The notes under the pieces: model-generated
Seen by the model: the letters and a program-made list of their open reading frames with translations, nothing else
What the model was told of the DNA's origin: nothing
Databases searched by the model: none
Translations under genes and position numbers: made by a program
Shown: one piece after another, positions 24,946-33,857 of the stretch
Layout: each line of letters opens with the position of its first letter
How positions within the stretch are numbered: position 1 is the first letter of the stretch
Origin: JANNVK01 sp031414415
GTDB lineage: Bacteria > Acidobacteriota > Blastocatellia > Pyrinomonadales > Pyrinomonadaceae
Assembly: GCA_031414415.1 (NCBI GenBank)
Contig: JANNVK010000088.1
Span: 36,741 to 100,740 of the forward strand
Direction: 5' to 3'
DNA: 64,000 nt

Positions 24946-27900
24946 TTAGAAGTAGAATCTTGCACCAAGCTGCATTTGGAAAACTTGGCTTCCCGGATTA
25001 AGTCCGGCAAGGTTTAATTTATTTATGAAGTCTCCAGATTGGTTATTGAACTGCTTAAAACTCGTATTTGTAATTCCGTCAAGTCCACAACGTTGGTTGA
25101 TTGCGGCACAGTAATTAGTTGTAGTAGTTCCACTAAATTGAAGATTCGAACGGTTTAACACGTTAAAGAATTCAGCCGAGAATGACAACTTACGACCTTC
25201 GCCAAGTGCAAAACTTTTTTGAGCTCGAACATCAATGTCAAACAAAGGTCGATTGAAAAAGTAATTACGTTTATTTTCCAAACCAGGAACTAACAACGGA
25301 CGTTCATTACTAAGTCCATCGCCATTTAAATCTGTTCCAACGCGACTTTCAAACGGTCGACCAGAACGAATTCGGACAGCACTTGAAAGTTCAAAACCAA
25401 ATGGTAAATTGAATGAAGGATTTGCTACAAATTGATGACGGCGATCTAAATTTGATAATCCATACTCACCTCTCAAATCATAAGGATTTGAATACAAAAC
25501 TCCGCCAGCATCACGTTCGTTGTCATCATCAGATGTTGATTTCGAAAGTGTGTAGAATGCGTTAATTCTTCCCCATTTTCTAATGGTATTAATTCGGAAA
25601 GTTAAGGCACGATAAAGCGATCTAGCGGAAGAATCACGAAGTTGAACTGCACCCAGGCTAGCAATTGGTCTTGCTCTGACAAGAGCATTCACAGCAAAAT
25701 TAGTTGGAACACCATTTACTGGTATTGTAACGCTAGTAGGAATGTAGTTAGGTCTAACAATACCAATATAAACTCTATTATGATTGTATACGTTAGGGTC
25801 AATCGCACCGAATACAGCGGCAGTATTATTAGCTCTTAAATACTCCTCTAACGATAAAGGCGATGGCAAATTGATGTCGCGATTTCTTTGTAGGTAAACT
25901 GTATTAATCAGCGAATAATCAAGACCAATAGTTATACCGTCCATTATTTCACGCTCAACTCCACCACCTAATTGAAATGAACGAGGATTTTTGAAGTCGT
26001 TTGTTATTCCAGTAAAAGCAGCGTTTTGGAAAGTTCCAAGATTAGCGTTAGGTAAATTTGTAGAACCAATGATAGCACTTGTAATTGTTTGCAATTGTGT
26101 TGGTGTAATTGTAGGTAAACTTCCTAGACTTGCACTATTCAAATTAATACCAAGAATAGCAAACTGTCGGTAAACGGTGTTTGGAATGCAAGCATTAAAG
26201 TTTATAGCAATTGCACAAAACGCAGGAGTCAAACCTGTAATCGAAGCATATTGCGGATTTGCTGTAACAAAACCAGAAGCGTTAAATACGTTAGTGTTTG
26301 TTGGATTAGCTGTTGAAGGTGCAACCGCTGTAAAAGCCGGCGAACCAAATTGAACTGATAAATCACCCGGAACTGTTCTGAAGTTATTTACTGGTCCCGC
26401 AAGACCAAGAAGAGGTGTTCTTGCATAATACACACCTGTAAATCCACGAACAACTGTTTTTCCATCACCCTTTGGATCCCAAGCAAAACCGAGTCTTGGT
26501 CCCCATTGATTTCCACTATCGGGAATTAATGTAGGATCAATACCTTTGTTTCCAAGAATTGGAAACGAGGTATTTTTTACTAAATTAATTATCAAGCTAT
26601 TTCCAACTTCAGCAGAAGGATTTCTTTGTTGTTCAAAACGCAAACCATAGTTTAACGTTAGGGTTGGGGATATACGCCAAGCATCTTGAGCGAAGAAAGC
26701 AATTTCTCTAACTGTGTAAGCCGCTTCTAGATTACCAATTTGCTGTGTATAGCGTGATGTAGTTCTATCAAACCTACCATAATATGGTGCTGTTGGTGAG
26801 GTAACAGTGTCTCTAATTGGCGACAAAGCATCCAAAATACCAGCTGTTGCAGTCAAACCAGCAAACGAGTAAACACCAAACTGATTAAACCCAAATTTTT
26901 GATTTGCATAAATATTACTGAATTCTCCACCAAATTTTAAAGTGTGGTTGCCAGCAATATATGTCAAGCTGTCAGCGAATTGAGTTCTTTTGTCAAATTG
27001 TGTTGTTGGTAAGAAATTTCTTGAACCATAAACACCAATCGTAGTATTTAAATTCGCAACATTAGCATTTGCAATTCTTGGACGAGTTTCTTTAGCAAAT
27101 TGAAAACGGAATTCGTTGATTGCGTTAGAAGACAAAGTGCTTACTAAGTTTGCCACAAGACCATTATTACGGTTCTTCTCAGTTCCGTTTGTTGATAAAG
27201 ATTGGTTAGTTGTTGGGTCAAGAGCTGATTCACCAGTCGAAACAGCATTTAAAGCATTGTTGTCGCTAAAATTATATCTGGTGCTGAGCCGATTAGCTTC
27301 ATTTAAGTTCCAATCAATTTTTCCTAAAGCAACTTTTGCGTCGTTAGTAGATTGATAAGGAGTTTCTTGCCCTCGATAGAAAGCAAACGCATCAGCTTGA
27401 AGTGGAGTTGGGTTTGGAATAGTAAGCAAATTGCTGTATAGAATTTGACGAGGAGCACGAAAACGTTGTTGTTCGTAAGACCCAAAGAAAAAGAATTTAT
27501 CTTTTACAATTGGTCCACCAATCGAACCACCAAACTGGTGTTGGTCAGGAGCAAGTGTTGCATCAACACCAGTTACACCATTAACAACAATTCTACTAAG
27601 GCGTTGCTCGCTTAAGGCTTTTGCAAAACTATTTGCTCGTGCAAGACGATCTGGTCTATAAACCCAAAACGCTGAACCACGAAGATTGTTCGTTCCACCT
27701 TTTGTCACAACATTGATGATTCCGCCTGAGCTTCTTCCGAATTCAGCTGAATAACCAGCGGCAACAACTTGAAACTCACGAACGGATTCTTGCGGAAGTG
27801 TTGGGGCAGCATTTGAACGCTCACCACCACGGATTCCACCAAAGAAAGGTTGTGAAAAATCAAGACCGTCAACGTTGATGTTTCCATTGATTCCGCGTTG

Positions 27901-28431
27901 ACCTGAAAGTGAAATTTGACCACGTGATGGATCAACTTGAGCTGTCGGTGTTAATGTTGCGAAATCTTGGAATTTACGTCCATTGATTGGCAAGTTTTGA
28001 ATTGATTCGTTTGTTTGAACTGAGTCGAAGTTGCTGGTAGTTGTTTGAACACCTTCGGCGGTAACAGTAACTTCTTCGGCTTTAACGCTTCCAGCGTTAA
28101 GCGTGAAGTTTCCGTCGATTGTTCGACCTACGAAAACTGTAATATTTAAAGTTTGCTCACCAAAGTTTGGAGCAACAGCCTTAACTGTGTAATCGCCAGG
28201 TGTCAGCAACACAAAACGATAAAGACCATCATCGCTTGTTGTTGCGGTTTTAGTAGAGTTTGTATCTTTGCTGGTTAAAGTAACGGTTGTGTTTGGTACA
28301 ACTGCTCCATTTGAATCGACAACAACGCCGGTGATTTGTCCGGTACTCGCGTTTGATTGAGCAAAAGTTGTGATGCTTACTGCCATCATAAGAACGGCTA
28401 ACATCATAAATTTGACTGATTTTGATAACAT
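24946..28431 (-). CDS. Oar-like TonB-dependent outer-membrane receptor with carboxypeptidase-regulatory domain
   Basis: An 1161-residue outer-membrane protein. A Sec signal (residues 1-24, ending TTFAQ) is followed by a CarboxypepD_reg beta-sandwich (about 30-115, GQITGVVVDSNGAVVPNTTV). Next comes a TonB plug with INGRKFQDF and VNVDGLDFSQPF-like segments. A long barrel ends with the aromatic residue pattern LGARFYF expected for Bam-dependent insertion. Such receptors are greatly expanded in Acidobacteriota and usually import large oligomers, often glycans or peptides; the ligand is unknown. No SusD-type partner is adjacent, in contrast to Bacteroidota systems. It is a single-gene unit with its own terminator. 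Confidence 0.92.
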   Translation of the reverse strand: MLSKSVKFMMLAVLMMAVSITTFAQSNASTGQITGVVVDSNGAVVPNTTVTLTSKDTNSTKTATTSDDGLYRFVLLTPGDYTVKAVAPNFGEQTLNITVFVGRTIDGNFTLNAGSVKAEEVTVTAEGVQTTTSNFDSVQTNESIQNLPINGRKFQDFATLTPTAQVDPSRGQISLSGQRGINGNINVDGLDFSQPFFGGIRGGERSNAAPTLPQESVREFQVVAAGYSAEFGRSSGGIINVVTKGGTNNLRGSAFWVYRPDRLARANSFAKALSEQRLSRIVVNGVTGVDATLAPDQHQFGGSIGGPIVKDKFFFFGSYEQQRFRAPRQILYSNLLTIPNPTPLQADAFAFYRGQETPYQSTNDAKVALGKIDWNLNEANRLSTRYNFSDNNALNAVSTGESALDPTTNQSLSTNGTEKNRNNGLVANLVSTLSSNAINEFRFQFAKETRPRIANANVANLNTTIGVYGSRNFLPTTQFDKRTQFADSLTYIAGNHTLKFGGEFSNIYANQKFGFNQFGVYSFAGLTATAGILDALSPIRDTVTSPTAPYYGRFDRTTSRYTQQIGNLEAAYTVREIAFFAQDAWRISPTLTLNYGLRFEQQRNPSAEVGNSLIINLVKNTSFPILGNKGIDPTLIPDSGNQWGPRLGFAWDPKGDGKTVVRGFTGVYYARTPLLGLAGPVNNFRTVPGDLSVQFGSPAFTAVAPSTANPTNTNVFNASGFVTANPQYASITGLTPAFCAIAINFNACIPNTVYRQFAILGINLNSASLGSLPTITPTQLQTITSAIIGSTNLPNANLGTFQNAAFTGITNDFKNPRSFQLGGGVEREIMDGITIGLDYSLINTVYLQRNRDINLPSPLSLEEYLRANNTAAVFGAIDPNVYNHNRVYIGIVRPNYIPTSVTIPVNGVPTNFAVNALVRARPIASLGAVQLRDSSARSLYRALTFRINTIRKWGRINAFYTLSKSTSDDDNERDAGGVLYSNPYDLRGEYGLSNLDRRHQFVANPSFNLPFGFELSSAVRIRSGRPFESRVGTDLNGDGLSNERPLLVPGLENKRNYFFNRPLFDIDVRAQKSFALGEGRKLSFSAEFFNVLNRSNLQFSGTTTTNYCAAINQRCGLDGITNTSFKQFNNQSGDFINKLNLAGLNPGSQVFQMQLGARFYF

Positions 28432-28742
28432 TATTTGACCTCGTATTTTTTGATAATTCTATTTAAAACAAAATTGCGTTTAATTATTTAGCAAATTTTT
28501 GGATTTTCTTTTTCATTTTCGGATTTATTTCACAAAAATATTTACAAAACTTTTTGTTTGCTAAACTTGTTAAGTTATTGATTGTTCGCACTTTTAAGCC
28601 TTAACTAACTAAAAAGCGAGTTGTATTTGCGTCTTAAAGAAGACAAACAAATTTCTATTTATTAAGTTAAAGCAAATTGAGTTCCGAAAACAACAAATAT
28701 GTGCCAAATGTTAGTTAACAAAATGTAAACTTTAGCTGTCAT
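28432..28742. other. AT-rich promoter region of the TonB receptor
   Basis: About 310 bp, very AT-rich, upstream of the receptor on the minus strand. It should hold the receptor promoter. I could not choose between several weak -35/-10 pairs, and no RNA gene or clear palindrome was found. Confidence 0.4.
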
Positions 28743-28779
28743 AAAAAAAGACCCGAAAGCAGTTTTAGCCAACGGGTCT
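28743..28779 (-). terminator. Terminator after the DUF1906/FG-GAP gene
   Basis: GACCCG (28750-28755) and CGGGTC (28773-28778) form the stem base on the minus strand, followed by a T run (28749-28743). It is positioned 25 bp after the stop codon. Confidence 0.8.
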
Positions 28780-28802
28780 AGTTTTATAAATTCAAAGCCT
28801 TA

Positions 28803-31097
28803 CTAATTTTGCGGAATATAAGCAGTTGGAATTGGTTGATCTGTTGCACCACCAAATTGGATTCCGGTAAAACCAGCCGAACTTTGCAAAAGATACCAAA
28901 CTCCATTGCTTGGTCGATAAACTGCGATGTCAGATTTTCCGTCGCCGTCAAAATCTCCGGGCGTTGGTCTGTCAGTTGCTAACCCAAATTGAACTCCGAG
29001 AAAGCCATTTTGACTCTGTAAAACATACCAAATTCCATCACGAAAAACTGCAACATCAGTTTTGCCATCACCATCAAAATCGCTTTGCACAGGTTTGTCG
29101 GTTGTTATTCCAAACTGAACTCCGGTAAAGCCAAGATTACTTCTGAGTAAATACCAAACACCATTACTTGGACGGAAAACAGCAATATCAACTTTGCCAT
29201 CGCCGTCATAATCGCCTTGCACAGGCTTGTCTCCGGCAAGTCCAAACTGCGTAATTGTAACTGAAAGTCCGCGAGTGTCGAAACTATTTTTGATATACCA
29301 AACGCCGTTACTTGGTCTGAAAACCGCAAAATCGGTTTTACCATCGCCATCATAATCAGCTTGAACCGGAATGTCTCCGTTTTGTCCAAAAGGTTGGGCA
29401 ACTAAGAAACCAGCTTTTACTTGAACATACCAAATTCCGGTTGACGGGCGAAAAATAGCATAGTCAGTTTTGCCATCACCATCATAGTCGCCAGGCGTGA
29501 TAATATCGCTTGAAAGTCCAAAACTTACACCGTAAAAACTACTATTTGCGGATGGCAAAACATACCAACTAGCAGAAGCATCAGGTCGATAAACGCTCAA
29601 ATCAGTTTTGCCATCGCCATCAAAATCAGCAATTTTGTTGCGTTGAATTATGTTACTAACGACCGGTGCATCAGAAATATTGTTGTCAATATTAAAGGTT
29701 ACGCCGCCCCAATTTTCGTCACGCGGACCAAGCCATTGATGAATTCTTTGATGATTTGCCCAGAAAACGTCAGACAAAGGTGTAACGCCAAAAGTTGTCA
29801 TTACATTATTCCAACGTGCGAGCCAAACCGCGTCCATTTGTGACGCAACCGGAATATTTACCCAATCGTTTTGAGCGTTTGTCGGCGAACCATAAACACC
29901 AGACTTATAGCCAAGTTCCTTTACGCGATCTGTCCAACCTTTGAGAAACGATTTTGTCGGAGTTGAGCAAGCACCTGTTCCGCTGACATCATCGTATCTT
30001 TCCATATCGTAATAAAGAATTGAGCCAGTTGTAAGACCAAGATTTACAGCATCGGTAATTGCAATATCGGCTTCACCACGACCTTGTGTTTCGGCAATCG
30101 CCACATCAGAACTGTGCTTTTGGCAACTTGTGCAGACAGAACAGGGCGATTGATAACCGACAATTGTTGGAATCAAACCCCAACCTTGAGCCGTGACATT
30201 ATTAACCCAAGTTTGTGTCAACTGACCTTGCGAACAACCGCGATTTCTGCCGCTCATATAGATATTTGCGTCGTAGAATGGCGAATTATTCCACCAAGTT
30301 TGCATTTGAGTAGAAGTTGCGGCAGTGCATTTATCGAAACCTCTGGCGAGACTTATTCGTGTATTTCCTGCTGGCGGTAAAAAACTTGTTGTTTTTAATG
30401 CGGAAGCTGCGGTTTGTTTTTCAAGCCTCGAAAGCTCTTTTATTTCAGCTGGTGTAACATCTTTTCCTTTGAAAGAAACGATTGATTCATTGGTGCAACC
30501 GCTTTTGAAACCGATACAATTTCCCACTGATTTCAGTTTCCAATTCGGATTGTTTTGTTCAATTTGCTTGTCAGATTCACGCGGAAATATTTCGTTTGAA
30601 ATAAACTGCCAAGAAATTCCGCCGTCGTTTGATTCATAGTATGTTTTTCCAAAAAAATTAGAACTTGTTTGCGAACGAATTGAAAGCAAAATCTGACCGC
30701 TGCCGTCTTGGTTTTCAAATGTTACCGAAATATTATCTAAATCGACTTCGAGCAATTTTTCAGAACTGATGTTAATTGTTTGCAAAATCCAAGTGATTCC
30801 TGCGTCCTCAGTTAGTGCTAAACCTAAAGTGGAATTATTTTTATCAGCCAAAATTGCCCAACCAAAAGTTTTATTAACAAATTTTGCGTTACTGATGTTT
30901 TGCGAAATTCGTCTTGGCAAAGAAACAACCTGCCACGAATTGCCGTTATTTTCTGTCCGATAAAGCGTGTCTTCAGTAAATGTTATTCCAGATTTGTTCC
31001 CAAAAGTTTGAATTTCTTTGAGGTTTGAGCTTTGACCAACAACACTCAAACTAAAGAAAAAGACTGTTATTAAGGTTGCGATTATGTATATTTTCAT
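28803..31097 (-). CDS. Secreted DUF1906 (Rv2525c-like) protein with FG-GAP repeats
   Basis: From ATG 31097 the product is 764 residues. It has a Sec signal (KIYIIATLITVFFFSLSVVGQ). An N-terminal part with BNR/Ycf48-like blades follows (TLYRTENNGNSWQV and a second GGISWQF). Next is a DUF1906 glycoside-hydrolase-like TIM-barrel domain beginning GFDKCTAATSTQMQTWW, with VGYQSPC and LYYDMERYDD. The C-terminal third has six DxDGDGKxD repeats of about 45 residues (ending VWYLLQS), each a calcium-binding FG-GAP/VCBS blade. Rv2525c homologues are thought to act on cell-wall glycans. The frame opens further upstream to 31229, but the signal peptide fixes the start at 31097. The substrate is unknown. 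Confidence 0.88.
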   Translation of the reverse strand: MKIYIIATLITVFFFSLSVVGQSSNLKEIQTFGNKSGITFTEDTLYRTENNGNSWQVVSLPRRISQNISNAKFVNKTFGWAILADKNNSTLGLALTEDAGITWILQTINISSEKLLEVDLDNISVTFENQDGSGQILLSIRSQTSSNFFGKTYYESNDGGISWQFISNEIFPRESDKQIEQNNPNWKLKSVGNCIGFKSGCTNESIVSFKGKDVTPAEIKELSRLEKQTAASALKTTSFLPPAGNTRISLARGFDKCTAATSTQMQTWWNNSPFYDANIYMSGRNRGCSQGQLTQTWVNNVTAQGWGLIPTIVGYQSPCSVCTSCQKHSSDVAIAETQGRGEADIAITDAVNLGLTTGSILYYDMERYDDVSGTGACSTPTKSFLKGWTDRVKELGYKSGVYGSPTNAQNDWVNIPVASQMDAVWLARWNNVMTTFGVTPLSDVFWANHQRIHQWLGPRDENWGGVTFNIDNNISDAPVVSNIIQRNKIADFDGDGKTDLSVYRPDASASWYVLPSANSSFYGVSFGLSSDIITPGDYDGDGKTDYAIFRPSTGIWYVQVKAGFLVAQPFGQNGDIPVQADYDGDGKTDFAVFRPSNGVWYIKNSFDTRGLSVTITQFGLAGDKPVQGDYDGDGKVDIAVFRPSNGVWYLLRSNLGFTGVQFGITTDKPVQSDFDGDGKTDVAVFRDGIWYVLQSQNGFLGVQFGLATDRPTPGDFDGDGKSDIAVYRPSNGVWYLLQSSAGFTGIQFGGATDQPIPTAYIPQN

Positions 31098-31360
31098 TTT
31101 GTTTTGATTCAGAAAATTTATGGATTTTCTCAAAAGTATAATGTAATCGTATCGTAACTTCAAGATTTTATATTGTTTAGGAATATATTTTTGTGATTTT
31201 CTACTTATTGTATTTGAAACAATTTGCAACCAAGCTCAGGCTGTTGCGTATGAATTGTCAAGAAATTGTTTAAATTGATTAAAAATTTAAACCTTTTGAA
31301 TCTAAATTATCAATTTTAAGCGAATTGCATATTACAAATTAGATTTGTAAAAAACGTAGA
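31098..31360. other. Intergenic region between divergent genes
   Basis: About 260 bp of AT-rich sequence upstream of the secreted DUF1906 gene. Apart from the repeat and promoter described next, I see no gene, RNA or strong palindrome. Confidence 0.4.
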
Positions 31361-31378
31361 TTGAGCGGATTGAGCGGT
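31361..31378. promoter_or_regulatory. Tandem 9-bp repeat just upstream of a promoter
   Basis: TTGAGCGGA (31361-31369) is followed directly by TTGAGCGGT (31370-31378). The pair ends 5 bp before the -35 element of the PilZ-like gene. Two in-phase direct repeats in this position are typical of an activator or response-regulator site. Confidence 0.5.
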
Positions 31379-31383
31379 TTTGG

Positions 31384-31412
31384 TTGACAATTATGTAAAT
31401 CAAGACTAAGAT
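31384..31412 (+). promoter_or_regulatory. Sigma-70 promoter of the PilZ-like gene
   Basis: TTGACA (31384-31389), an exactly 17-nt spacer, and TAAGAT (31407-31412). It is the best consensus promoter noticed in the window and predicts a start about 45 nt before the ATG at 31465. Confidence 0.8.
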
Positions 31413-31464
31413 GAAAAAAGTCTAGGTGAGAATTAGTTTACACAAAGAGCAGGGAGGGAATATT

Positions 31465-31863
31465 ATGAGATTATCATACGGAACAGAAATACCAAGAACT
31501 ACGGTTCACGAACGAATCATGGCTAAATTGAGAGTTCAAGCGAGTTGGTTTGATAAAACTACGGGTGAATCAATATCAGTCGAGGGAACTACTGAAAATG
31601 TTGGAGAAAACAGTGCGTTAGTTAATTTCGAGATGCTACCACCAGTCGGTAGTGAAGTTTCGCTTCGCATTCTTGACGATGAAACAACTTTAATTGAAGC
31701 ACCGGCTGAGGTTATTAGAGTTGAACGTGATCCAAGAAAACCTTTAGCGGCACTTTCGGTTTTGAAAAATTTAACAAAATGGAACGAAGTTGTTATGTTT
31801 GCAGCCAGAAATTGGGTTGCCGAACAATGGAAATTAAATTACGAAGAAGAATACGCAAATTAG
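31465..31863 (+). CDS. PilZ-like domain protein
   Basis: A 132-residue small protein that looks like a single PilZ-type beta-barrel (VEGTTENVGENSALVNFEMLPPVGSEVSLRI region), a fold that in other bacteria binds cyclic di-GMP. The classical RxxxR motif is not clear at the N-terminus, and the DxSxxG motif appears as ENVGENSA, so cyclic di-GMP binding is uncertain. GGGAGG sits 8 nt before ATG 31465, which fixes this start over the upstream one at 31426. It has a strong promoter with a tandem repeat and its own terminator, so it is an independently and probably highly expressed gene. Confidence 0.75.
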   Translation: MRLSYGTEIPRTTVHERIMAKLRVQASWFDKTTGESISVEGTTENVGENSALVNFEMLPPVGSEVSLRILDDETTLIEAPAEVIRVERDPRKPLAALSVLKNLTKWNEVVMFAARNWVAEQWKLNYEEEYAN

Positions 31864-31891
31864 GCTCCAACTGATTTAAAAATATAACACG

Positions 31892-31925
31892 GACACAAAT
31901 CGTTTAGAGTTTTGTGTCTTTTTTT
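31892..31925 (+). terminator. Terminator after the PilZ-like gene
   Basis: GACACAAA (31892-31899) and TTTGTGTC (31911-31918) form a perfect 8-bp stem with an 11-nt loop, then a T run. It also overlaps the stop of the convergent glycosyltransferase gene. Confidence 0.85.
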
Positions 31926-32584
31926 GTCGAAAAATATTGATAAGTAATTGGTGCAAATTGTTGCAAACACTGGTCTTTTTGTAGTTTCGCCAAATCTTCA
32001 GGCGTATCAACATCATAAAAAATTGGAAGTTCAAAAAAACTCAAATTTAGTTTTTCGAAATTATTTTTTGTTTGTTTGAAGGTGTTTGGTGAGCTCCATT
32101 CAACCTGGTCAAAAAGTTTAAGGTTTAATTTGTCTGTTTTTTTTAGCCCAATTAAATAAAATCCGCCATCAGAGGTTTCGCCAATTACGGCATCATTATT
32201 TTGTAAAATTTCAAAGGAATTTGTCATAAAATTAGTTGGAAGAGTCGGCGAGTCTGTCCCAATTACGACAACAAATTCAAAGTTTAAATCAAATGCAACC
32301 TGAAAAGCGTTCAACAATTTATCGCCTAAATCAGCACCTTTTTGAGCTTCAAAATTAAAATTTTCAGGCAGTAACTTGACAAAATCATCGTAATTTTCTT
32401 TAGGAGTATATGAAATCAAAACGTTTTTTGAAACAGTAATTACTTTGTTTACAGCATCTTGTAAAAAACACATAGCCAAATCGGCAGATTCGTTTGGTGT
32501 TAGAAATGGCTGCAAACGTGTTTTTACCTTTCCTGCTTCTGGAAATTTCGCCATAATTACGATTACACAATTTTCTGAGTTCAT
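31904..32584 (-). CDS. Arsenosugar biosynthesis glycosyltransferase (TIGR04282 / CofC-like)
   Basis: A 226-residue GT-A-like protein of the family formerly called 'rSAM/selenodomain-associated transferase 1' (TIGR04282). Seen motifs are VIMAKFPEAGKVKTRL at the N-terminus, VVIGTDSPTLP and DAVIGETSDGGFYLIGL, resembling the nucleotidyl/glycosyl transferase CofC fold. In arsenosugar clusters it is assumed to act on a sugar nucleotide in late steps; the exact reaction is inferred from the family name. It is divergent from arsM across only 40 bp, so the two promoters must overlap. No membrane segment is present. Confidence 0.88.
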   Translation of the reverse strand: MNSENCVIVIMAKFPEAGKVKTRLQPFLTPNESADLAMCFLQDAVNKVITVSKNVLISYTPKENYDDFVKLLPENFNFEAQKGADLGDKLLNAFQVAFDLNFEFVVVIGTDSPTLPTNFMTNSFEILQNNDAVIGETSDGGFYLIGLKKTDKLNLKLFDQVEWSSPNTFKQTKNNFEKLNLSFFELPIFYDVDTPEDLAKLQKDQCLQQFAPITYQYFSTKKDTKL

Positions 32585-32624
32585 TTGGAATAAATATTAG
32601 TTTTTTTGAGATTATTAGACAACT

Positions 32625-33782
32625 ATGGCTATTGAATTAGATGTTGAAACAGCAGTTCGCGAACGATATGGCTTTGCGGCAAAAGAAGTAGAATTGGAAC
32701 TTTGTTGTCCAGTTAATTACGATCCGCAATATTTGAAGATTTTGCCCGCAGAAATTATCGATCGCGATTACGGTTGTGGCGATCCATCGGCGTTTGTTCG
32801 TCAAGGCGAAACTGTTTTAGATTTAGGTTCTGGCGGTGGGAAAATTTGCTATATTGCATCGCAAATAGTCGGTGAAAAAGGTAATGTGATCGGAGTTGAT
32901 ACAAACCTCGAGATGCTCGATTTGGCAAACAAATATCGAGATGAACTTGGGAAGAAAATTGGTTATCACAACACAGAATTTCGTTATGGAAAGATTCAAG
33001 ATTTGCGTCTGGATTTGAATTTAGTTGACGAATATCTGAATGAAAATCCGATTAAAACAGCCGATGATTTTTTTGCTTATGAATCTTTTGTCGCGAAATC
33101 AAAAGCTGCAAAGCCTTTAATTGCAAATGATTCAATTGATGTTGTGCTTTCAAATTGTGTTTTAAACTTAGTCAAGCCCGAAGATAAGGAACAGCTTTTT
33201 CAAGAAATATTTCGCGTCGTGAAACGAGGCGGACGAGTCGCAATTTCTGACATAGTTTCTGACGAAGATGTGCCGCTTCATTTGCAAGAAAACCCCGAAC
33301 TTTGGTCGGGTTGTATCTCTGGTGCGTATCGTGAAGACGATTTTATTGCGGCATTTGAACGAGCAGGTTTTTATGGAATAGAAATAGCAAAACGCGATGA
33401 AAAACCATGGCGAATTGTTGAAGGCATTGAGTTTAGAGCGATTACGGTTGTTGCTTACAAAGGCAAACAAGGCGAATGTTGGGAACATAATCAAGCAGTA
33501 ATTTACAAAGGACCGTGGAAACGTGTGATTGACGATGATGGACACGTTTTAGAACGTGGAACTCGAATGGCTGTCTGTAAAAAGACGTTTGAAATTTACC
33601 AAAAAGAGCCTTACGCCAATCAAGTTATTGCGGTAAATCCTATTGAAGAAATTGCCGAAGCTGACGCTAAATCATTTGATTGCAATCGTTCTGTTAAACG
33701 AAACCCGCGAGAAACAAAAGGTTTGGAGTATGATTTGACTGATTTGAGCGGAGAGTTTTGTTCGACTGAAAATTGTTGCTAA
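32625..33782 (+). CDS. arsM: Arsenite methyltransferase ArsM-like (arsenosugar type)
   Basis: A 385-residue S-adenosylmethionine-dependent methyltransferase. The SAM site is VLDLGSGGGKICY (about residues 65-77), followed by VDTNLEML. Cys residues that may bind trivalent arsenic are in ELCCPVNY, DYGCGDPS, SNCVLNLV and a C-terminal CSTENCC. The sequence CCPVNYDPQYL...RDYGCGDPS is typical of the ArsM subgroup linked to arsenosugar genes. It would supply dimethylarsenic to ArsS. The gene starts the right-hand side of the cluster and is followed by a 22-bp palindrome and the DUF2490 gene. Confidence 0.9.
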   Translation: MAIELDVETAVRERYGFAAKEVELELCCPVNYDPQYLKILPAEIIDRDYGCGDPSAFVRQGETVLDLGSGGGKICYIASQIVGEKGNVIGVDTNLEMLDLANKYRDELGKKIGYHNTEFRYGKIQDLRLDLNLVDEYLNENPIKTADDFFAYESFVAKSKAAKPLIANDSIDVVLSNCVLNLVKPEDKEQLFQEIFRVVKRGGRVAISDIVSDEDVPLHLQENPELWSGCISGAYREDDFIAAFERAGFYGIEIAKRDEKPWRIVEGIEFRAITVVAYKGKQGECWEHNQAVIYKGPWKRVIDDDGHVLERGTRMAVCKKTFEIYQKEPYANQVIAVNPIEEIAEADAKSFDCNRSVKRNPRETKGLEYDLTDLSGEFCSTENCC

Positions 33783-33813
33783 TTGCTTAATTGACCAACT
33801 CGGTAAATAATCG

Positions 33814-33835
33814 TTTTGTAACATATGTTACAAAA
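33814..33835. promoter_or_regulatory. 22-bp perfect palindrome downstream of arsM
   Basis: The left half is TTTTGTAACAT and the right half is its exact reverse complement, centred at 33824/33825. It lies 31 bp after the arsM stop and 22 bp before the DUF2490 gene. The inner TGTAA-N6-TTACA pattern resembles sites of the Crp/Fnr superfamily. It is too AT-rich to be a terminator. Confidence 0.65.
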
Positions 33836-33857
33836 TTTTACTGGTTGGTGAACAATT

